IMG/VR virus record: IMGVR_UViG_3300043410_000509
Location: 1-37,827 of that record
Strand: one strand, 5' to 3'
Source: a virus
DNA length: 37,827 bases
Shown one piece after another: positions 16,130 to 22,495 of this stretch (the stretch's first letter is position 1; each line of letters starts with the position of its first letter). The position numbers were made by a program, and so were the translations under genes. The notes below the pieces were generated by a model, which saw only the letters and a program-made list of their open reading frames with translations, was not told where the DNA came from and searched no databases.

Positions 16130-16422
16130 TGCTGACCCCGGGCGTTTTTTGCTTCCCACACTTTGCGGTGCATATTGCTTTTGGGTAGTAAATCAAAACG
16201 ATCCGGTTCAACAAGTGTTAACTGATCTTCTTCATACCATGACGACTCGCCGCCCCTTGGCAACAAATGCAAACAATATTGTTTAGATTCCCTAGCACCG
16301 CCACCATACGATTCTGCATATGTGTACAGCACAATGGCTTTGCAGTTGCCGTCAAAATGACTCATGTATGAAGGCATTTCGCCAATCTGAACCAAGTCGC
16401 CTTTAAAAAATTTCTGTGTCAT
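16126..16422 (-). CDS. Small SH3/KOW-like phage protein (98 aa)
   Basis: The protein is 98 aa. The N-terminus (FFKGDLVQIGE, later AIVLYTYAESYGG and SSWYEEDQLTLVEPD) has the strand pattern of a small SH3 or KOW-like barrel seen in a recurrent family of phage and plasmid hypotheticals. No catalytic residues are evident. Translation starts in a repeated leader box (GGAGTAATCGTAATG). Its stop overlaps the polymerase start by ATGA, so the two are likely co-translated. The function is unknown. Confidence 0.75.
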   Translation of the reverse strand: MTQKFFKGDLVQIGEMPSYMSHFDGNCKAIVLYTYAESYGGGARESKQYCLHLLPRGGESSWYEEDQLTLVEPDRFDLLPKSNMHRKVWEAKNARGQQ

Positions 16423-16439
16423 TACGATTACTCCTTACA
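16420..16439 (-). promoter_or_regulatory. Repeated translation-initiation leader box, copy 1
   Basis: On the minus strand the sequence TGTAAGGAGTAATCGTAATG ends in the start codon of the 98-aa gene. It is a close relative of the leader at 17229-17248 and 26119-26138 (TAAGGAGTAANNGTAATG), combining Shine-Dalgarno and spacer. Confidence 0.65.
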
Positions 16440-16447
16440 GATGGGGT

Positions 16448-16537
16448 GGGGGCTTCGATTTGGGCTTCAATAAATCACAGCAGAAAACCAGAAAATGCTG
16501 TGAGTCACCATCCTCGAATGCTGGCTTGACAGCCCCC
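16448..16537 (-). other. Structured intergenic element (nested inverted repeats)
   Basis: The 122-base gap between the SSB gene and the 98-aa gene contains two nested inverted repeats: outer arms GGGGGCT (16448-16454) with AGCCCCC (16531-16537), and inner arms CACAGCA (16476-16482) with TGCTGTG (16496-16502). On the leftward transcript this could fold into a branched structure ending about 10 bases before the leader box. It may protect the SSB mRNA end or modulate polymerase expression. No U-run follows, so it is not a standard terminator. Confidence 0.5.
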
Positions 16538-16544
16538 AATTCAA

Positions 16545-17231
16545 TTAACCCTGCATGAAGGGTGGCAGGCCAGCAGGTGCGCCGGGGAACGGTGCGGCGG
16601 GCATGGCGGGTGCGGGTGCGGCAGCGAAGCCGGGCATGGCGGCAGGAGCGGCCACAGCGCCAAACAAACCAGATGCGTCCACATTGCCTTCACCAAACGG
16701 TGCATCGTCTTGGAAGAACTGCACAGCAATCAGGTCGCAACGGATACCACGACCATGCTTGTTGTCTTGCAGCCAAGGTTTAACAGCAGCGTTGACTCGG
16801 CAACCACCGTACATCTTGCGTGCAAGTTGCTGGTAGGCCATCGAGTTGGAGGCGTCAACAGGTGAACCGTCAGACTGAATCATCTGAGGCTGTGAGTCAC
16901 GGCCAGCAGTGATAAACACATGACCAGCGTAGCCATCGTAGGGTTGAAAAGTTTTCTTGTTGACCTTTTCCTCGCCGCGACCATAGCAGCGAGTCTTGCG
17001 ATCTTGTTGGATCATTTGCATCACGGTGTTGGCGTGCTCTTTCCACTTCTCAAGCGCGAGAGCGCCGTAGCGTTGCATGAACTGAGCAAAACCAGCGTGA
17101 TCCTGCGGCATGATGAACTCGCAGTTGTAGCTGACGCGCTCCTTACCTGTGGCTTCGTTGATTTGCTTTTGTGGTTCCGCAAGATGTGGGAACGACAGGC
17201 GCACGTTTGACAAAAAGATGATTTCAGACAT
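16545..17231 (-). CDS. Single-stranded DNA-binding protein, DUF2815 / Enc34-like
   Basis: The protein is 228 aa. The N-terminal 170 residues match the DUF2815 layout: IFLSNVRLSFPHLAEPQ at the start, YNCEFIMPQDHAGFAQF, the basic segment KTRCYGRGEEK, DGYAGHVFITAGR and YGGCRVNAAVKPW, followed by the GRGIRCDLIAVQFFQDDAPFGEG ending typical of the OB-fold Enc34-type SSB. The C-terminal tail (about 190-228) is Ala/Pro/Gly/Met-rich and lacks the strongly acidic tip of T7 gp2.5. It coats ssDNA during replication and recombination. Its start lies in the repeated leader box, and strong expression is expected. Confidence 0.88.
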   Translation of the reverse strand: MSEIIFLSNVRLSFPHLAEPQKQINEATGKERVSYNCEFIMPQDHAGFAQFMQRYGALALEKWKEHANTVMQMIQQDRKTRCYGRGEEKVNKKTFQPYDGYAGHVFITAGRDSQPQMIQSDGSPVDASNSMAYQQLARKMYGGCRVNAAVKPWLQDNKHGRGIRCDLIAVQFFQDDAPFGEGNVDASGLFGAVAAPAAMPGFAAAPAPAMPAAPFPGAPAGLPPFMQG

Positions 17232-17248
17232 TACATTTACTCCTTACT
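17229..17248 (-). promoter_or_regulatory. Repeated translation-initiation leader box, copy 2
   Basis: Minus-strand AGTAAGGAGTAAATGTAATG, ending in the SSB start codon, is identical over 20 bases to the leader of the 65-aa gene at 26119-26138, about 9 kb away. It carries the AAGGAG ribosome-binding site with nine-base spacing. Confidence 0.75.
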
Positions 17249-17477
17249 TGGTCCAAGTTACTGCTTTGACTGCCCACATTTGTGCAGTCTGAGTTTCAGT
17301 GATAGCGATGCTTAACATGCGCTGTTCCTCACGATCGGTTGTGCTTTCGCGTAACTCGTTCAGACGGGTCACAATTTTCGCGTACTCGGTTTTCAGTTCA
17401 TTCACAAGTGGCAAGCCACCGGGATTGAACGACACACCACAAGCACGTTCACCAAAAGTCATTTCGCGTGTTTCCAT
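17244..17477 (-). CDS. Acb2/DUF7681-like protein, putative cyclic-nucleotide sponge
   Basis: The protein is 77 aa. After a short N-terminal strand (GERACGVSFNPGG) it folds as a helical hairpin: helix 1 about 24-42 (VNELKTEYAKIVTRLNEL) and helix 2 about 48-75 with the conserved-looking RMLSIAITETQTAQMWAVKAVTW. I recognise this as the Acb2/Tad1 hairpin type found widely in phages. Characterised Acb2 proteins form hexamers that sequester cyclic di- and trinucleotides and so block CBASS, and Tad1-type members bind gcADPR of Thoeris. The assignment is from remembered pattern, not a search. The gene lies in the early replication operon, between the exonuclease and SSB genes, a sensible place for an early counter-defence. 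Confidence 0.55.
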   Translation of the reverse strand: METREMTFGERACGVSFNPGGLPLVNELKTEYAKIVTRLNELRESTTDREEQRMLSIAITETQTAQMWAVKAVTWTK

Positions 17478-17490
17478 TTACATTTACTCC
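17475..17490 (-). promoter_or_regulatory. Degenerate leader box, copy 3
   Basis: Minus-strand GGAGTAAATGTAAATG precedes and includes the start of the Acb2-like gene. It is one base longer in the spacer than copies 2 and 5 but clearly the same leader. Confidence 0.55.
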
Positions 17491-17493
17491 AGT

Positions 17494-18792
17494 TTAAGAA
17501 AGCCATGACGGCAGGGATTCGGCAGCGGGTGCTGCTTCTACTGCACTGAACATCGGTGCAGCATTCGTGATGACAGCGGGGCGGCTGTCAGATTCGGGAA
17601 CAACGGTTAATTTGCCAGCCATCTTGACCACATACTCTTGCTCCATGCGGTTCAACTGGCGCTCGGTCAGCGTGACCTTTGTGCCATCTTTTTTCTCCCA
17701 CGTCAGCTTCTCAGCCTTAGCGGGTGTGACGAGTTTGGTCTCATAGACAGCGCCTTTGGGGATGCCCATCTTGACCAGCTTCTCGGCCATCTCGGCTTCG
17801 GGCAGCGCCCATGCGCGTGAACCACGACCGTTGACAAGTTTGAGTCCGGGGATAGATTGACCAGCCTGCAAGCGGCGCAGTGCTTCAGCTTCAACACCCT
17901 CAAGGAGTTGGCGCATCAGGGGTGCGGCTTCCATGATCTGACGAATCTGTGCATCGTCCATCGTGGTGGGGTCTTTATCGGCGCTTTGCTGCGCGACATC
18001 GAGTGGTTGCGTTACTGTTGGTTGGAACATGATCCCTACCTCCTTCATTACATTACCTGCCAGCGCGGCGCAATTACCCTTCGCACGGCAGAACTTACAT
18101 TGACTGTCACCCGGCACCAGTGGTGCGTTAGGGTCATCGCAGCGTTGGCCTTCGACAACCATTTTGCCAATCATATCGAGGATTGCTGACACGGGCATTT
18201 CGTGCGATGTGATTGGCCTCATGCCTTTGATTACCAGCTTGGGCTGGATGACCGTCAGGCGAACCCTTTTCCAAGGGTACTGGCCGTTCACTGGCAACTT
18301 CAGCATTGCCAAGCAACCCATCGCATAGAGTTCGAGTTGGTGGTTGCCCTCAACCTCCACAACACCCATGCCGTCCTTGTAGTCGATGACCTCAAGAACT
18401 TCAGTGCCGTGGATTTGAATGTCAACCGTGCCGCTCATGTCGGTGCGACCAAGCAGGTGCGCGGGATCAACCCGTGTCTCTGCAATCACATGACACATGC
18501 CGTGCTGCTCAACGATTCGGTCTTTCACGTAGTCGGTGGCGACCTTGACTCGGGCGGCGCGGTCAGCGTCAACCTTAAACGATCCATCGTCATCGCTCAA
18601 CACTTGACCAATCATCGACTCGGGCGTAACGCCTTCACTAAGGCAGTGCTCCAAAAGCGTGTGAGAGTGCGTGCCGTCAATGGCCGCAGGGCCGGATCGA
18701 TCATCGGGGTATTTAGCCTCCTCACGAATCGAGCCGGGACAAGCAGCCCAACGATGCCGCTTGCTGGGGCTTAGTTGGGAATGTTTTGTCAT
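17494..18792 (-). CDS. DUF2800 Cas4-like PD-(D/E)XK exonuclease
   Basis: The protein is 432 aa. The nuclease core has GTHSH (40-44), GTVD with D124, IDYKDG with D137 and K139, and QLELYAMG with Q152 and Y156, the RecB/Cas4 order H-D-DxK-QxxxY. Four cysteines, C18 and C232/C235/C241 (CKFCRAKGNC), are placed as in Cas4/AddB enzymes that carry a 4Fe-4S cluster. A C-terminal region of about 150 residues is unassigned, with a Lys-rich segment. It probably degrades dsDNA ends 5' to 3' to feed recombination with the neighbouring SSB. No recombinase of the Erf/Bet/Sak type was identified beside it. Confidence 0.85.
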   Translation of the reverse strand: MTKHSQLSPSKRHRWAACPGSIREEAKYPDDRSGPAAIDGTHSHTLLEHCLSEGVTPESMIGQVLSDDDGSFKVDADRAARVKVATDYVKDRIVEQHGMCHVIAETRVDPAHLLGRTDMSGTVDIQIHGTEVLEVIDYKDGMGVVEVEGNHQLELYAMGCLAMLKLPVNGQYPWKRVRLTVIQPKLVIKGMRPITSHEMPVSAILDMIGKMVVEGQRCDDPNAPLVPGDSQCKFCRAKGNCAALAGNVMKEVGIMFQPTVTQPLDVAQQSADKDPTTMDDAQIRQIMEAAPLMRQLLEGVEAEALRRLQAGQSIPGLKLVNGRGSRAWALPEAEMAEKLVKMGIPKGAVYETKLVTPAKAEKLTWEKKDGTKVTLTERQLNRMEQEYVVKMAGKLTVVPESDSRPAVITNAAPMFSAVEAAPAAESLPSWLS

Positions 18793-18793
18793 C

Positions 18794-19216
18794 TTAGGCT
18801 TTCAATGCTTCAATGCCACTGAACAACTGACCGTAGTGCTCGGGCTTCACGTCATTGATGTTGGCGTAACCGAGTTGTGTCAACACGCCTTGGATCATTG
18901 CGCCCTTTTGTGGGCCAAGTGCCTTGTAAGAAGCCATGACGTAGTCGATCAGACCCTTCGGATCGCTGAACGGAGCACCAGAGGCGGCTGCTGGCGCTGC
19001 TGCTTGGGGTTGAAAAGAAGGCGCGGCGGGCATCACGGGAGCGGTCACGGGTGCAGGGGCTGGCGCTGCTACGGGAGCGGCAACTGGTGCAGGTGCTGCA
19101 ACAGGAGCGGGCGCTTGTGCCACTGGTGCGGCAGGTGCTACATTGCTGGACTCAAGTTTGGCAGTAAGTGCAACGACAGCGGCGGTCAGTGCTTCAATTT
19201 TCGATTCGAGTGACAT
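18794..19216 (-). CDS. Ala/Pro-linker protein with C-terminal helical domain (140 aa)
   Basis: Three parts are seen: an N-terminal amphipathic helix with Leu/Ala heptads (SKIEALTAAVVALTAKLES), a low-complexity Ala-Pro-Val linker spanning about residues 25-80, and a compact C-terminal domain (about 83-140) with conserved-looking LIDYVMASYKALGPQKGAMIQ and INDVKPEHYGQLFSGIEAL. The helix may oligomerise. I recognise this organisation from phage genes next to DUF2815 SSBs, but no function is established. A role as a replication or recombination scaffold is speculation. Its start lies within the end of the RHH gene (overlap of 23 bases). Confidence 0.7.
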   Translation of the reverse strand: MSLESKIEALTAAVVALTAKLESSNVAPAAPVAQAPAPVAAPAPVAAPVAAPAPAPVTAPVMPAAPSFQPQAAAPAAASGAPFSDPKGLIDYVMASYKALGPQKGAMIQGVLTQLGYANINDVKPEHYGQLFSGIEALKA

Positions 19217-19397
19217 ATAACGATTCCTTTGGAGTTACGGGAGGTTGAATTACAAGACGGTCGGTATTGAACGCTTGCACTATTTCCCGAAGGACATCAG
19301 ACGGTTGCCCGTACTTTTCTGCCTTTCGGTGAAATGCTTTGTGATCGTGAGGCGTGAGCCTGACGTTCAGAAATTTGGTAAGAGGTTTGGTAGCCAT
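19194..19397 (-). CDS. Ribbon-helix-helix DNA-binding regulator
   Basis: ATG 19397 is chosen; the longer frame to 19427 runs into the promoter. The 67-aa product has the Arc/CopG-like pattern: strand LTKFLNVRLTP (about 6-16), helix 1 DHKAFHRKAEKYG, turn QPSD, helix 2 VLREIVQAFNT. RHH proteins bind as dimers with paired strands in the major groove, typically at inverted repeats near their own promoter. Exactly such a repeat (GTTGC-N10-GCAAC) overlaps both divergent promoters upstream. It is the first gene of the leftward replication operon, so autoregulation is likely. Confidence 0.8.
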   Translation of the reverse strand: MATKPLTKFLNVRLTPHDHKAFHRKAEKYGQPSDVLREIVQAFNTDRLVIQPPVTPKESLYVTRIEN

Positions 19398-19419
19398 GAT
19401 CAAATAAATTTTTGCTGCG

Positions 19420-19449
19420 TTGAACAAAGTGTAGCACAGTTGCTATACA
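19420..19449 (+). promoter_or_regulatory. Rightward promoter for the primase-helicase unit
   Basis: TTGAAC (19420-19425), an 18-base spacer and TATACA (19444-19449) precede the 112-aa gene at 19491. It faces and overlaps the leftward promoter, so both cannot easily be occupied at once. Confidence 0.5.
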
Positions 19450-19457
19450 ATGTGCAA
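19428..19457 (-). promoter_or_regulatory. Leftward early promoter for the replication operon
   Basis: On the minus strand, TTGCAC (plus 19452-19457) and TACACT (plus 19428-19433) are separated by 18 bases, a fair sigma70 match, about 30 bases before the RHH start codon. The promoter overlaps the rightward promoter and the inverted repeat. Confidence 0.55.
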
Positions 19458-19458
19458 C
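19439..19458. promoter_or_regulatory. Candidate operator, inverted repeat GTTGC-N10-GCAAC
   Basis: The five-base inverted arms (19439-19443 and 19454-19458) cover the -10 region of the rightward promoter and the -35 region of the leftward promoter. A dimeric regulator bound here would block both. The adjacent RHH protein is the obvious candidate. Confidence 0.5.
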
Positions 19459-19490
19459 AGATTTGAAAAATATTTTTGAAGGAGTTAAAA

Positions 19491-19829
19491 ATGAATGACC
19501 CTAAATACAAGTTTGGTGACACTGACCGCCTCTACCACAGGGGGGGGGAGTATTTCATTTCCGAGGATGAGCCTGTAATGGTGCTTCGAGGTAAAGACGT
19601 CACATGCCTTGCTGCGGTTTGCGCTTATGTGCAAGCCCTGCTTGACATGTCTGAAAACGAGGTGGTGAACAGTCACCTTGACTCCAGCATGGAACGTCTT
19701 AAAACCTTTTGGGAATATCAGACAACCAGCGGTGTCGCAGGTGTTGGTTGTTCTCAAAAGCATCATTCAGGGTCGGAACAGTACATCGAAAAAGCAGAAA
19801 AGCTATTGAGAGAACTGAAGTACATCTAA
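19491..19829 (+). CDS. Hypothetical protein (112 aa) with a G9 tract
   Basis: ATG 19491 has AAGGAG six bases upstream. The 112-aa product has a strand-rich start (YKFGDTDRLYHRGGEYFISEDEPVMVLRGKDVTCL), a helix (AAVCAYVQALLDM) and a helical, basic end. The start and helix are reminiscent of small phage proteins that carry a DEPV-LRGKD segment, but the function is unknown. A run of nine G (19540-19548) lies at codons about 17-19; slippage there would truncate the protein. It is the first gene of the rightward unit and is followed by a strong terminator. Confidence 0.7.
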   Translation: MNDPKYKFGDTDRLYHRGGEYFISEDEPVMVLRGKDVTCLAAVCAYVQALLDMSENEVVNSHLDSSMERLKTFWEYQTTSGVAGVGCSQKHHSGSEQYIEKAEKLLRELKYI

Positions 19830-19834
19830 AAAGA

Positions 19835-19863
19835 AAAAGCCCCGTGGGTTAGACGGGGCTTTT
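19835..19863 (+). terminator. Bidirectional-type rho-independent terminator
   Basis: AAAAGCCCCGT pairs with ACGGGGCTTTT around the loop GGGTTAG, giving an 11-bp stem with A- and T-runs on either side. It separates the 112-aa gene from the primase-helicase, so the latter would be expressed at lower level unless read-through or antitermination occurs. The stem-loop contains CCCCGTGGGTTAG, identical over 13 bases to 26221-26233. Confidence 0.85.
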
Positions 19864-19877
19864 AAGAGGAGACTTCC

Positions 19878-19919
19878 ATGAAAAGAGTGACAACTGCAAT
19901 TGTCAAAAGGATTGTATGA
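19878..19919 (+). CDS. 13-aa leader ORF coupled to the primase-helicase
   Basis: ATG 19878 follows AGAGGAGA and the frame ends at TGA 19917-19919, overlapping the primase-helicase ATG (19916) as ATGA. The peptide is 13 aa, basic and hydrophobic (MKRVTTAIVKRIV). Its good ribosome-binding site and exact stop-start overlap suggest a leader whose translation delivers ribosomes to the large gene. The primase-helicase also has its own AAAGGA, so the leader may not be essential. Confidence 0.5.
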   Translation: MKRVTTAIVKRIV

Positions 19920-22399
19920 CAACGAACCCATCAGTACAAGCGCACCCAGCATCAATCGATGCGTACATCAGACACGGCTGGTCACTTGTTCCCATCCCCG
20001 CAGGAACTAAGGGACCACGCACACCCGGCTGGAATTTAAAGCCCAACGCGCTTAAGTCACAGGCCGATTTACCACAGGGCAATGGCATCGGTTTGGCTCA
20101 TGCTTACAGCGGCACGATGGCACTTGACATCGATGACTGGGACACCACGGCCATGCTGCTCGGGTTACAAGGCATCGACATTCAAGCGCTCTACAACGCC
20201 AACGATGCAGTCATCATCGACAGTGGGCGTGCGGGTCACGGCAAGCTGCTTTACGCGATGCCTTTAGGGCTGGCGCTGCCATCGAAAAAGATCATTACCA
20301 ATGGGGAAACTACTTACGAGTTGCGCTGCGCCACGGCCAACGGGTTGACGGTACAGGATGTGCTGCCCCCATCGATTCACCCTGACACCAAGCAGCCCTA
20401 CTGCTGGGCAGGCAAAGGCCACTGGATGCGCTTGCCCACAATCCCACAGCCCCTGCTTGATCTATGGCAGGGCATGATCGATCAGGACAAGGTTCGCAGC
20501 ATCAGCACAGGCGATGCGGTTGACGCATCATGGGACGAGATTCGCAACGCCATCGAGTGCATCAATCCAAGTTGTTCACGCGAGGAGTGGATCAGCGTAG
20601 GCATGGCCCTACATTGGGCTGGCACGCAGAGCGAACAACTCGATCAGGCGTACCACCTTTGGCAAGAGTGGAGCGCACAAAGCGAAGCCAAATATCCCGG
20701 CGACCGTGAGATCGCGCATCAATGGTTGTCGTTCAAAACTGACAAGGCTACCGCAGTCAAACTAGGAACCCTTTTCCACATTGCACGCAAGTCCGGCTGG
20801 ACGCGCCCGATGCCCGATGCGACATCGCTGTTTGCTGCTGTTGACACCGCACCCGTTGCACCCAAGGACATCATGGCTGGTCTGCGCCCTGCGCCACCGG
20901 ACATGGACATAAGTGTTTTCCCTAGTATCTTGCAAACCCGTGCGAATGAGATCAGCGACAGCGTGGGGTGTGACCCACTCGTGCCCTTGTTTGCTGGTTT
21001 AAGCGCGGTCTGCGGGGTGATTGATGCCCAGATGAGGCTTGAGTTGATGCCGGGCTTCAAAGTGCCCCCAGTGCTTTGGTTGATGACCTTGGGCGACCCC
21101 GCTGACAAGAAGTCACCCGGTTCACGCCCCATGCTGGCCCCGCTCAAGAATTTGGAAGCCGAGGACCGTCCACGCTACCAAAAGGAACTGCTCGACTGGG
21201 AGGGTAAAGAGGCAGCGTATGCGTCAGCCAAGAAAACATTTTTAGAGTGGTCCGCATCACCTGACGCCATCCTCGGTGGCGATCAAGCACCCGTGGTTCC
21301 AGAGATGCCACCGCAGCCCGTGCCAGTCAAGATCACAGTCAGCGACATCACCAGTCAAAAGTTGGTGCGCCATGCGTCCGAGCGTCCCCGTGGCCTGCTG
21401 TGCCACCTTGACGAGATGAACTCATGGGTGCGTAAGTTGACCGACAAGACCAGCGGCGAGGATCGCTCTGCGTGGGTGGTGTCTTATGAGGCCGAGCGGT
21501 ATGAGATGGACCGTGTGGGCGCGGGGTCGATCCACGCTGAGAACTTGGCCGTTTCGATCTACGGGAACATCCAGCCCACAGTTTTCAGGCAAAGCATTGC
21601 CTCTCTTGCAGCGGATGGCCTGTTGCAACGATTTATACCAGCAATTCTGCGCGGCAACAAAACGCGCCTTGGTCACCCTATCCCCGAGTACCTGACAGCG
21701 GCTGCTGCGTGGGAAAACACGCTGCGCTTGACCTTCGCGCTGCCACCCCAGACGTACAAGTTATCCCCAGAAGCATTCACAGCTTATCGTGAGTTCCAAT
21801 CATGGTACGAAGGGGCCAAGCAGGATGAGCGGCTGCTGCACTCAGGTGACGTGTTTATGACGGCATTCGGCAAGTTGGAGGGCACAGCGGGTCGATTGAT
21901 CTTGCTGTTCCACGTCATTGAAAACCCGTTCAATCTGATCGTGGCCGAGGATGTTGTCCACAGGGTGATCGCATTTATCAAGGGTTACCTGATCCCAGCG
22001 TATCGCTATGCGTTTGGTGAGGTGGGTGGCACAAACACATTCGATGTGTGGGTTACGGACTACATCATTCACCACTGCGACAAACAGACGATCACGCTGT
22101 CAGAGATTAAGCGCGGTGGGCGCAGACAGTTCGATGGTATAAGCCCGTGGCAGCAGGACCAGTGGGTGCTCGGGGCCATGCAGATGCTGGAGACTGCCGG
22201 GTGGGTGGTTCGCATGGATGACGGCACACGGGAGAACCAGCACCATGCACAGTGGGCCATCAACCCTGCACTGGCGACACAGTTTGCCGAGCACCGCAAG
22301 CAGGTGATTGCGGCCAAGCAGCGCCAGCTTGACGACATCTACAAACTCAGCACCAAAGGAAAGCCCCGTGTGTACGGGGCCGATGAGTTGGATGAATAA
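19916..22399 (+). CDS. Primase-helicase: prim-pol domain fused to DUF3987 ATPase
   Basis: The protein is 827 aa. The N-terminal prim-pol domain (about 10-190) has hhhDhD as LDIDD (D71, D73), SGRAGH (S103-H108), TYELR (E135, R137) and the family's VLPPSIHP...YCW. A PriCT-type helical domain follows (about 203-295; SREEWISVGMALHWAG). The C-terminal DUF3987 domain (about 320-770) has GDPADKKS (393-400) in the Walker A place, LDEMNSW (D499, E500) as Walker B and YGNIQP. The Walker A lacks the usual Gly before Lys. It should synthesise primers and unwind DNA at the fork for the family B polymerase. It lies alone between a terminator on each side. Confidence 0.88.
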   Translation: MTTNPSVQAHPASIDAYIRHGWSLVPIPAGTKGPRTPGWNLKPNALKSQADLPQGNGIGLAHAYSGTMALDIDDWDTTAMLLGLQGIDIQALYNANDAVIIDSGRAGHGKLLYAMPLGLALPSKKIITNGETTYELRCATANGLTVQDVLPPSIHPDTKQPYCWAGKGHWMRLPTIPQPLLDLWQGMIDQDKVRSISTGDAVDASWDEIRNAIECINPSCSREEWISVGMALHWAGTQSEQLDQAYHLWQEWSAQSEAKYPGDREIAHQWLSFKTDKATAVKLGTLFHIARKSGWTRPMPDATSLFAAVDTAPVAPKDIMAGLRPAPPDMDISVFPSILQTRANEISDSVGCDPLVPLFAGLSAVCGVIDAQMRLELMPGFKVPPVLWLMTLGDPADKKSPGSRPMLAPLKNLEAEDRPRYQKELLDWEGKEAAYASAKKTFLEWSASPDAILGGDQAPVVPEMPPQPVPVKITVSDITSQKLVRHASERPRGLLCHLDEMNSWVRKLTDKTSGEDRSAWVVSYEAERYEMDRVGAGSIHAENLAVSIYGNIQPTVFRQSIASLAADGLLQRFIPAILRGNKTRLGHPIPEYLTAAAAWENTLRLTFALPPQTYKLSPEAFTAYREFQSWYEGAKQDERLLHSGDVFMTAFGKLEGTAGRLILLFHVIENPFNLIVAEDVVHRVIAFIKGYLIPAYRYAFGEVGGTNTFDVWVTDYIIHHCDKQTITLSEIKRGGRRQFDGISPWQQDQWVLGAMQMLETAGWVVRMDDGTRENQHHAQWAINPALATQFAEHRKQVIAAKQRQLDDIYKLSTKGKPRVYGADELDE

Positions 22400-22425
22400 A
22401 GGGGGCACTGGCCCCCTTTTTTTTT
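22398..22425. terminator. Terminator between convergent genes
   Basis: AAAGGGGGC pairs with GCCCCCTTT around the loop ACTG, followed by T to 22425. It ends the primase-helicase transcript. Read from the other strand it also has a T-rich end (CCCTTTATTC), so it probably stops the leftward accessory transcript too. Confidence 0.88.
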
Positions 22426-22495
22426 ATTTGAAGTAAATCAACAAGATCATGCACACTGCGAACAGGCCCATGAGGTCTTCGATTAGTTCAGTCAT
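22424..22495 (-). CDS. 23-aa putative membrane micropeptide
   Basis: ATG 22495 overlaps the TGA of the 168-aa gene (ATGA) and has AAGGAG eight bases upstream. The frame stops at TAA 22424-22426 in the terminator T-run. The 23-aa product is acidic at the start (MTELIEDL), then hydrophobic (MGLFAVCMILLIYF) with a terminal Lys. The strong ribosome-binding site and exact overlap argue for translation. It is the last gene of the accessory operon. The function is unknown; single-helix micropeptides can modulate membrane proteins or exclusion. Confidence 0.55.
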   Translation of the reverse strand: MTELIEDLMGLFAVCMILLIYFK

